Under the pieces are notes generated by a model. That model ran no database searches. It was given only the letters and a program-made list of their open reading frames with translations, and was not told the origin of the DNA. Shown here one piece after another: positions 15,501 to 27,000 of a stretch of 64,000 nucleotides of DNA. Position 1 is the stretch's first letter, and each line of letters begins with the position of its first letter. The DNA is taken from positions 5,923,265 to 5,987,264 of the forward strand of contig CM037862.1 of assembly GCA_021292105.1 (NCBI GenBank), given 5' to 3'. The position numbers and the translations under genes are program-made. Origin of the DNA: Anadara kagoshimensis (taxonomy: Eukaryota > Mollusca > Bivalvia > Arcoida > Arcidae).

Positions 15501-18500
15501 CAGTATTTTATTGCCTTAGCAATTGAATAATGATACAGGAATGTTCTTACTTGTAATAACTTTCAATGAAAGTCAAATAAACTGTCATATGACACACGTT
15601 GTTGGAGGTATATTTGCTACCGGACAAACGGTCAAGACTGGTCAATATGAACTCTTTAATTAATAAAAACGTCGTGTCCACATGATAACTTTGATTTTCA
15701 TTGGCTCTCCTACTGTTATTAGTCAGGTGTATCAGAACAAATTAATTTTTCTTGACATATAATAAAGATATCACAACCAAATATATACATGTAGTATACT
15801 ATACAATGTTATCATACTGGAAAGTGTGTTAAAACCAATGAACACCATAACTTTGTCTTGGGATTGTCATTTGGTCATGGACATGTATGTTTGTTTTTGT
15901 TTTCTTTGCACACAAACAAAGATTGTCACAATCGTTAATCTATATTTTCAAGCTATTTGGTGTTTTTGTATTTTATCTAAGAGGTTGATGCATGGAATCT
16001 GATTTAAAGTTAAACAAGTGAATGGTCTCAATAAGTGTTTATCTTGTTTCCTTTTTAGTTCAGTTTGTTGATATGGGTTTTTTGGCTATTGTTACAATGG
16101 CCAAATAAATGTTACATCTTTTCTAGTTTTAACTTATTAAGGGACCAATTCAATTTTATGTTTTTCGATTTTTGAACTGATTGCTTTCTCAAACTAGCCT
16201 ATGTTTTAATTATAGATACTATTATTAGTGTTATGTTTTGAACTTTTTAACAAAGAAATTCAAAATTCTGCACATGGCAATTTTGACATTAGTGCTAAGT
16301 TTCTTTACGCGAGAAACTATCAACTGTCTATTTCATAGTGACAAAAATGCTTAATCACGAAATCCTTCTTAAGGACTAATATACATAAAACATATTCGTG
16401 TAATAATATTCCTTATTTAGCCATATTTAATACGAATTAAATAGGATAGTCTATGAGACATCGCTTATGTAACTCAACCGAGGCAAAATACAAGTATGAT
16501 TAAAATAGGAAATGATTTTTGGAAAATTTTGTGTAACATTACAGATATGAGGTGGATAAACCCTCCAATATTTGTGGGGTGCCTACAGATTAAATCCCCC
16601 CAAATATTCAATGTGTAATGACCAAAGTATACGTCGATTTCTTTACCTGGGGGTTAACATAAAAGTAACTGTTTGAAGCCCACATAGACCTCTAATTAGA
16701 CACGTGGACAACATACTGTCACAGCAGGTACCCGTTCTGTACTCAGTTATAAATTCCTTTGATGAGTTTAACCCATCTAATAAACACCCAACACAATAAT
16801 AATTATACACGTCTTTAGTACATTGTTATATCTACCGGTGTGACATATAGGTATGGACATTACATGAAAAACAGAGGTGATAAAAACAATGCACTCCCAG
16901 CAAAGACCTGTGTCATATGAATTACAAACGGGGATTGAAATCGTAGAAAGTTTGCAACTGAAAATTCGTACTTGGCAACAACCAACACAACCAAGAGCAA
17001 AATATAATACCAGTAAATGATAAAATAGCCAAACGTGACAAGACAAACATGAGTTTGATTATAACATTGTCGACTTTGCCCGGGTATTGAGAGTAAATGC
17101 CTAGTGGTGTGGAGGTCAAATAACAATTGTTTCCAAAATATCGGAAAGATAGAAATAAATGTCGTTAAGCTATTTGAATGGGACAACATCACCATCATAA
17201 GAACAGCAATGCCAGATAACAAAGAACCAAACCTGATAAAAACTAGACATTCAAAACCAAAACTTTATACACAGGGGATAAATAGCATTAACACTAATGA
17301 TGCAGCACAACACAATGGATATACGTTTTGGCAAACATTAAGCTAAAATAACAAAAAATAGCAATACACACTCGAATAGGGCATTCACCACAAAACAGAA
17401 ACCAAGTGACCGCGCGGACGGTAAAATTGATGACCCTGTCAATTAACGAATTAAGATTATCATCTTATCTAATCGGATGATCTTACCTGTATATAAGATA
17501 CCAAATACCTGGATTAACAGGTAATAATACACCTGGACGAACAGGTAATAAAAACAATGTGTCCAAACCGGGGTAGATGTCCACTGGTGCAAAGGTTACA
17601 TCGTAAATAAGACCACTGGTCTAAATCATATGTTATAAAGAGCTCCAGACACTGGAAATCAATCAGCAATACACTGATGTGTATCTATCCGACAACTTAA
17701 ATATCTATAACGATACAGTTGTTTTATTTTCCATGCACGGCATTTAACGAGTTACAGAACAAGCTTGTCGAAAGTTTAACATTAAGCGAATGAATTGATG
17801 GCGAATCGGCAGATAAACCATAAGCTAAGACTCCTTATCGTGACAGCTTTTTGGTATCTGCTATCTATATATTTTGCAACTTTCCGGTAACTACGTACAT
17901 ACAGCTATTCATGTCTTGTCCACTCGTCGGCTGAGTATCGGCTTCTTTTCGTCATGTGAGTGTTAAACTTTCGACAGGTCTGTACTGTACATCTGAATAG
18001 AACAATAGTTAACTGTTCTAGACATTCATAAGTATCGGTTTTAAAGTATTAGTTTCTGTAATCACAAGTTTTAAGTTAAATAGAGGTAGTCAGTGAAAAA
18101 TGATCGTTTCTTTTAATGAGGGTTGATAAATCAGCGATCCTGGTCGCGGAAAATGTAGGTTTTTGTCACACAATAAGGTTCTTTGAACTAACAATATGCT
18201 TTATGTGGTTAGAAAGTTGTTTGCAACATGTATCGGATGCATAAGGAAAACACATAAATATAGCCTTATAAAGCATTATAGAAATCACATTTGATCCAGC
18301 TGTGTAACAAATAATGATACTGTGGAGGTAATTTCCGAAATTTAATTCCGATTCAAAGTCAGCATTATACAAAAGGTCATCTAATCATAGACTGATTTAT
18401 AATGTACTTTTAAACATTTTTTGTAAGGTTTTGTGATGAAAATAAAAACTTTCAAAAACTGTCATAAATGCAATAATAAGTGGCCAATCAAATGCATATT

Positions 18501-20748
18501 ATGCAGATAATCCATGCACATGTACATGTATCTAACACCAATAAAGAACTAATGAGTTTATGAAACTAGCATTAAACTAAAACTAATTTAAACTGATATA
18601 GGACCCGAATATATAAGATGTATTTAAATACACACCATCGTCAACATCAAATAATTATGTCTTGTAAAATAACATTGGTTAATAAGTGCATACACGTTAG
18701 TGATTGCATATTTTTGTAATGTCACACCAATGCTTCAAAACTGTTGTTCTTATCTCCAAGTCGCACACATACCGCCATTGTTCGCATTATATCACGAAGC
18801 TATTGCACGACTTTTTTTTAATTTTTTTTTTTTTACTTAATTTGAAATATAATTTAGTATAGCTTATTATCTTTAAATTCATCAAAACAAAAAACATAAG
18901 ATGTCTTAATGCGTTGATAACAATTTGTAAGTGTCTGTGAATTAAATTTTAGACAGTTATATGTGTATTTATGACCACCGGGGGTCAAATTTCTACATAA
19001 CATACAAAAACAGGTAAATGTCCCGATTAACAACTATAAAACGAAGATAAACATGTCTTAATTGACCATAAATAAGTTATGCATCGGGACGCTTCGTTTC
19101 ATAATATTTGTCGCAATTGGTCAGTCAAAACTGCCTTCAGCAATCTTGGTTTTGATTGGTTTATAATTGAATTATTCAATCAATCGCCTTGGGTGTAGCA
19201 AATGACATGCCTGATGGTCTAATTGCGAAATGAAAAGTAATAAATCACGGTTAATCACACAAGGTTGATATCATATTGATAGGTTTGTCATGTAATTATC
19301 AATTGACATTGCGACACTACACCATTTTATTTGTCACCAGGTGAGCATTCCGGCCTGCCTTACCAGATGCTCTCAGTTTTCCTATTCCTGCTACATGTTT
19401 CTCAGATAACTCTCTAGGTGATATAAGAATTATTATAATTTTACATCCACATTCGTTTCAAGCAATAGTAGGAAATACTAAAAATTTGATTTCCACTGAA
19501 AAGGCTTTAAGATGACGGAATCCAACTATTTGGGACATTTCTGTGAAAAAAATTAATTGGTTTGGGATACAAAAGGCAGTCTTGCTTAATGGTATATTAT
19601 CTTGCTTACCGAAACAATTTGTCATGGCAATTTAGCGAGAACAAGAGCTCAGAATGAATACACATTGGGACAAATGGGGATAAAACACGTGCGTTTAGAA
19701 ATGTACCTGGCATGTGCAGTGATAAAATGGTATCCAGCACTGTTGAAACAATTCTAACAGCTCATCGCTTTACAACCAATGTCCCTAACATACGTTGGAT
19801 GTCAGCAATTGCTATGGTTTAATACTAAGCTTGCTTTGTACAATTACCATGGCAATGGAACTGAAAAAAATATTGACTAAATCTGTAATTACTTTTGAAA
19901 TAATGTCTCTAATATGTTGTAAGATTGATTTGACCTGACCAATGGTGAAAATTCTAACATACACACTAGGAACAGTTAACATAATCAGTATTTATGAGGA
20001 TTTAAATATTTTTTTTATGTTGATAACGAGACTCCTTTACTAGATTCGACATCAATGGTTCACTTTTTTATCTTTATTACAAAATTATTTAAAGTTTATA
20101 GTGCAAAATTATTTAAAAAGCAAATAAAGCACGACTCACAGAGTATATTCATTCAAAATTGAAAGTATTATTTATGTTGGCTGCTGACACTCTATAAATA
20201 GTTCATAGCTTCAAGTCATTTATCTTATAACAATCATTTGATTTTTTCTTGTCCCACCTTTTCAAAACACGTGAAATTTAAACACAATGTTTGACATTGT
20301 TTTGCCTTAGAACATGATATAAAATTTAAACAGTTTGGTGATTATTTTAACCTTAGTCTGTCATTTCTTTAAATCTGGACACTTTTTCACTTGTAAACAA
20401 CACCCTTTAATTATAAAACATCAGCGTTTATCAGTATAATCTATAATGTTTCCTTGTTCACGCACAGGTGGGACGAAATGACACCTTTTGACAGGTTTCC
20501 ACATGGGCTTGTTTATATAACATTAAAGTAAAGGAAGGGATTGTATGGGTAAAAAGTTTAAAGAAGATTTTATTTTTTGCTCTCTGTTCCGTGGAATACG
20601 ATATTTTTCTACATGGTTTGACAGAATTTTCTGCCTCGGTTGACTAAATTGTACATTATGAGATACACAAAACATATTATTACTATAGATGTACTCGTGT
20701 GTAAATGTTTTATGTGTTCATTTGTAATGGTTACTAAACAGGCATATA

Positions 20749-20789
<41 letters not shown>

Positions 20790-20953
20790 ATGCGAATATT
20801 CTGTCGAGTTAGGTCAGTTCATGGATTGTGGAAGGGAATCGGAATGCTAAAGAAAACCACCAAAAGCGGAATGACAAGCTCATACTAGAGAGAAATTCTA
20901 ATCAAGGCGATGGGAGGCTCTGTGATAACGCGGCTTTATATTATTTGGACATC

Positions 20954-21007
<54 letters not shown>

Positions 21008-24000
21008 TTATCAGTTGGTTTGTTTGACAATATTGCATATACATTACAAAGAAACACGCACACGTACGTAAAGCTGTAGGTATCCTCTTTAATCAGCTTG
21101 CATTGTTTGTATAGTAACACTACTTGTAAGTTTATAAATATTCCAGGAGGTTTGTAATACTCCCGAGTTGCTGAGGAGATATGTTAGAGAAGACATCCAC
21201 AACAACCGATGACGAGAGCAAAGATGTGATAGATTCATATGTACACGAATTTCAATAACTAAAAGCTACTTCAGCATACATAGCTACAGCACAATAGTTT
21301 TAGGCATTCAAATAACATCTACTACAGCAAAATGTTTCAGACTATTTTAGACGTACCAGTTTATAGTACTACTGTTATCCCCTTTATAAGTGTCTGTATT
21401 ATTGCAGTAAAGCAAGGTCTTATCGTCTATTTATTCTATGAAGGCCTTTTCACCTCCAAGGTAAATTCACTGTAACTAAACCGAGATGTGGTATTTTATA
21501 TATCAATAAGGCCCTATCCCTTTCTAAATATTATTATTTTTCTTTATCCAAGTATGAAGGTGTATATACATTATAAATATTCATACAATTATTTTGACAA
21601 GCATATTAAATTGTTATGTCGCCAATTTGAGACTACTTCAATATGAAATGTTTCAATTTTAAAACAATTAGCAAATATGGAAGTAATTTTTACAACGTTT
21701 TGATACATACATACATCGATACTGCTTTACTGTTATCATTGCCAAATTGAAATATTATATTGCCTCATGTAATATTACAATATAACACAGTACTACAAAA
21801 CTTGAAAGCTGAAAATCAATTACGTAAATTTTTAAACAAAATTGTATTACCTGTTGTACATAGGTGTTACACTATCACAAGGTGTTATCTGATCTCAAAA
21901 GTCCTAACTTACTATGCAGGAATTTAGATCAAAAGAAATCACAAAATCACTCTTGTCATTTAGAGTGAAATAATCACACACAAGTTACCTGTAGAAGACA
22001 CACGGATGACATCGGCTTTTAATGTATAAACAATAAGTAAAGTTAAAAACTGTAAAATGTCGGTACCCGGATGATTGATGAGTTAGACTTAGCTTTGTCC
22101 AGATTAACAGGGTTATGTCGGCCTAATGCATACACAAATATTTGACTCTTTCAGAAAAGTGGTACGGATTTTCTCCACGAGATTTTGGGGAGTTACAGTG
22201 ATACTAAGGCGGATTAAATTAAAGTTTTACATCTTTAAAGTGGGTGGTGGATTTTTTTTAATAATTAGTCATGGAATTTCTGAATTCTGGCTTAATTGTC
22301 AAGATCAACACAACAACTCATGATCAGTAGACACATTTAGGAGCAGAAGTGTCAAGTTTTGGGAAAACCAACGTTATATAAGCAAAAGAAACAAAGTATA
22401 AATACAGAAGATAAACGGAAAATAGAAAAGGATTCATATGATTTATAAGGACGTTTTATTGTAAAGTACATGAACAATTTCAGCACAATTGTAGACTCAC
22501 CTAACAATGCAAGACTAAAGATAAGTTAAACTCGAAGATATCGCTGCTCTAGACAGATTGCAAAGAGGAATGTAAAATACCAAACTACAAAAAAGATCAA
22601 GTCGTATTTACAAAATGAAAGAAAATATGGTAGAATGTGCCAATGGTTGAGTAAACGGAAATAACCGAAAAAACGAATTGTAAAAGGTACAATAGAGACA
22701 AAACGAAACAAAGTCAACAAGTCAAACACTAACAAACCCTTTCATAACATGTTCAAATGCATCAAGCAATTGTAAAACTAAAAGCTACCATACACCAAGT
22801 AAACGGGAAATATAATAGGCGAACCACCGATACAATGGATAAACCACAGACAATGATTTTCATTGCTACCAATGTCAAGAAACACTAAAGCATTAGACTT
22901 TGTTTCTGAACCAGATTATGTATGTTAATTCATTAACGCTCTTTTATATTTTATGATGAGACCCGTGTTTTACAAACTGTCTCACACCACATGAACAAGG
23001 CCGACTTTTGATTTTGAAAATCAATTTTCATTTCCCATCCACAAAGAATAATCATCATCCAGTTAGCAAGATGAAAGGGGATTTATTTTCGTTTTAATTT
23101 TTATTACTAATTAAAACTTTTATGAGGAACCTAATTTCACACATCTTTATTACAAAAGCATTTGGACTATTAAACTCCGAATCTAGCTCGATGAAAGCCA
23201 TCTTCTCTATAAAGAGGCAATGTTCCGTATCACAAGATTTTCTTCTGTGTGAAAATGGACAAAACTAAATCCTACAGAAGAAAAGTGCTTTACATAGCTT
23301 CTTATTAGGTTAAACCCTTACCCCCGTATCTAGCAAACAAATAAACAATCTTTAAACCATGCTAACACGGATAAACAAATACATTTGCTGAATTAACATT
23401 ATCATCCGTGCTTTTATGCAGGATTTCAAATACATGTTTTAATATATGTTAAATAATGAATTAAGCCGTTACTATTACACGCATAAATAAAAACAATATA
23501 TCAAAATTATTGTCACTTTGTCGATTCTTATTTCTTTGAAATATTGCCAGGTGCCTCTTTGTATGAAATAATGCATTCAAGAGATTTCTGAATGCATTAT
23601 TACATAAAAATTCCAAAGTGGCAAATAACATGGCAATATTAATTATAGTTTGATTTCTACAGGACCCTAACTTCGTGCAAAAATATATAACAGTTTAATG
23701 GAAATATTAGCAAGCTATATTGCAAATTAATTCCTGTAAATTTATATTGATAAAGCCACATTGCAAGTCACTTCTTGAATAGGCTATTTATGTCGAAGAG
23801 CCACATTGCAAATTATTTCCTGAAAATTTATATTGAAAAAGCCACATTGCAAAAATAATTCCTGAAAATCCATATTGAAAGCGCCACATTGCAAATTAAT
23901 CCCTGTAAAATATTAAAAGAGCCACATTGCAAATTAACTCCTGAAAATATATTGAGAATTTTTTCAAACTATTACTTACCTTCGCTTACATCCATCACCT

Positions 24001-27000
24001 AAGTGTCATTCTGAACACCGAGATAATGTCATACAAACACCCATTATAAGTATATTTACAATGTAAACTACGTATATCAAAATCTAATCCACTTTTTGAA
24101 TTTTAAATCTGGGGTAAAACTAGCACACCAATCCCCCTTGTGATATGAAACTAAACAAGACAAAAATCGGATATCAAGATTAAAACTTGTGATTATTAAA
24201 ACGCGTCTACCACGCCTCCCGTGGCATCTTGTCCTATCTATGTAGGTATTGGGTATTTACTGAGAGTAACTAGATGTCCTCGGGGAATGTTATTCTGTCA
24301 TCAATATGAAAAGTTTGAGTATCTTAGGCATTCAGACGGGATCACGGATGAGAAGCTATCATTATTACATTTAAATATCTATCTAAACTTTACTTTTTTA
24401 TTTTTTAATTGAAAATGTTTTAAAGCTTGTGTTTGTAATTGGAATTTTGGAAATTAAATGTGCAGTGGTCTGTGATGAACAGTGGATATAAAGTTTAAAA
24501 GGTGTATCCAATAACAGATGGTTTATATGGACTGTCTATCATTGCCTTCACAGTCCCTTATTTTAATCTAGTGTTGTCTCATTTTCTTGGTTGCTTCGGT
24601 GTGTTTTCAACTACCAATGTATATAGTCCGCAATTTAATTGTAATTTATTACCAAACAACCATTGCATTTATCTCTACCAAAATGAAATTTTTGTTAAAA
24701 TCTGACATATGATTCAAATTCAAATTATTCCTACCGAATAATTTTGTTTGTTGCCAGTTTGGCGATTCCAGACCTTTGCTTTTGGTAAGGAATTGCAATT
24801 TGAAATAGCACTTCAAGTTTTTTGGCATAAGAGTCAAAGCGGATATGTCAATGTTTCTTTTTTCTGTGAATTGATAATAAATACAGAGAGGCTTGTATGA
24901 AATATGAATATGAATTGGAATTCTAGTGTCTCTTGGTATACACAAACATGACATATTAACAAGATTGTATCCGGGATACTACAAGAATTCACTTTGAAGC
25001 ATGTAAATACACTATTAAAACCCACCATGGTGCTGCGATTAGACTCGCATTGCTTTATTAAAGTGAGCCTGTTTTAACGTATATGTATTTGCAAATATTT
25101 GCAAAAAATTCTTCGCTTCAGTCTTTTTTGTTAGAATTTGCTCAACAAACTGGGCTTCCAATGTGTAATATACATGTGCATCAAGAGTTTTTTAAGATGC
25201 CACCCATCATTTCCATTTGACCAATTCGACACATACATGTTTATTCTAGTATATACACCTGGAAGTGCTTAAAATGCATTTAATTATGCAGGTGCACTCG
25301 AATTTTATAAAATTATCAAATAATTGTCAAATTACTTACTAAAATAATTTTAATAATTACCTGTATGTGTCAATTATGCGGTTATTTCGTACCATATCAA
25401 CACGTCCACGATAATTATTTCAAAATATATCAAAAGTCGTTATCTTAAACTTTAATATACTGTTTACCTGTGAAAGATTTTTTTAGCTACTAAATTATAG
25501 TTTTTCTTCAAGTGCTATGTATTCGGGGTCAGCAGAGTATAAAATAGAAGAAAACAATTTCCATTTAAGATAGAGCCTATCTCATTTAATATCAAGTTTC
25601 AAACAGAGTGAATGTGATCATCATTTTGTCAATAAAGATTTATATCACTTAAATCGGATTCACGGGTGTAATGGCACGAACTCATAAAAGTGCGATATTG
25701 AAAAATGCAACTACTTAAGTTTTTTTTCATTTTTAAACGATATAAACATTTTATAAACGTGTTTTATCAGAAAGTAGAGGGTTGTATTGATATTTAATGA
25801 AGTGTGTCTCAGTAGTATTTAAATAAATAATTAATTTTTTACAACCTTGAAAGAACTCTTGTATGGCGTTTAGGTTACAACCTGGTGAAAAAAAGTGCCA
25901 CTGTCAGGTATATGTGCAAATATAAACTTTATAAAATGAAATAGTTAACTCTATATTGATTATTTTATAGAGTGTTTCTTCTAATGATAAGTTTTAAAGT
26001 GAAAGTGAAAAGTATTTACAGGGGTTCTAAAAAGAACCAATTGCAGATTAATTGGAGTTACCCATCTTTGCGGTCATGACAGAGTCTTCAATGAAGCAGG
26101 GTTTATTGATTTCACTTTTTACTGTAAGCTGCTGTAAAACACATGCTTATTTATCACTTTACAGATATACTTATATTTTCACTTGTTTAACCTAATTTGC
26201 CACTTTCAAAGATTTTACTATACTTAGGGATTGTGGTTTGGACATGGATTAGTATGTTTGTTTTTTATTGCTGTGAACAGTTGTTGTGATCTAAATACAA
26301 GTACTTATTGAAAACCAAGTCAAATATATGACAGAGACTTAGATGTCTTGTACAAGGCACAAGCAGATAGAGGAAAGGTGGTCGCAAAATATCCAAAAGA
26401 TGAAGACAAACATAATTACTTCCCTTACTGGGATACCAAATGCATAACCATTAAAAACTTTCGCTATCATAAGAAGTCAAAGTTTCTAACCACATAAATA
26501 AGCATGGCTATTGAAATCTGAAGCTACTACACTAAACAGCATTACAACAAATCAAAAGGTATTGGCACAAACACCAGGAATCGCCAACACACTTCGACAT
26601 TTATGACTTGTCACCCAAAACTGACGAGAACGGACATAACATTATGTGGAATAATTTACATACTGTTATACATGTATGTACAAATTTGTTTCAAAAAGGT
26701 CTTGATACATTTGTCAAGTCAACAAAAGGCTGCAAATCTCTCTCTCTCTCTCTCTCTCTCATATACAGGCAATGCATTAATACATTTTAACAATACAAAA
26801 TGAATTCTGCATTTCAGCAAATACAAGCATGGATACTGTCTTGACTGTGTAATTTGAGAAGTGCAACAAACTTGTGTAGACGAATAAGTGTTGATTACTG
26901 AACAATTGTGACTAGTTTCCGTGTAATATCTAAATATTTATAACCAGTAGTCGGATCAAATTCCAGTGATAACGTCTCCTTATTGTTTGTAATCTTTGGG

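Noticed and set aside
23950-24010. Strong minus-strand donor after ATGGATGTAAGCGAAG as an alternative first exon of the large gene
   Set aside because: It ends in phase 1, whereas the large exon needs phase 0.
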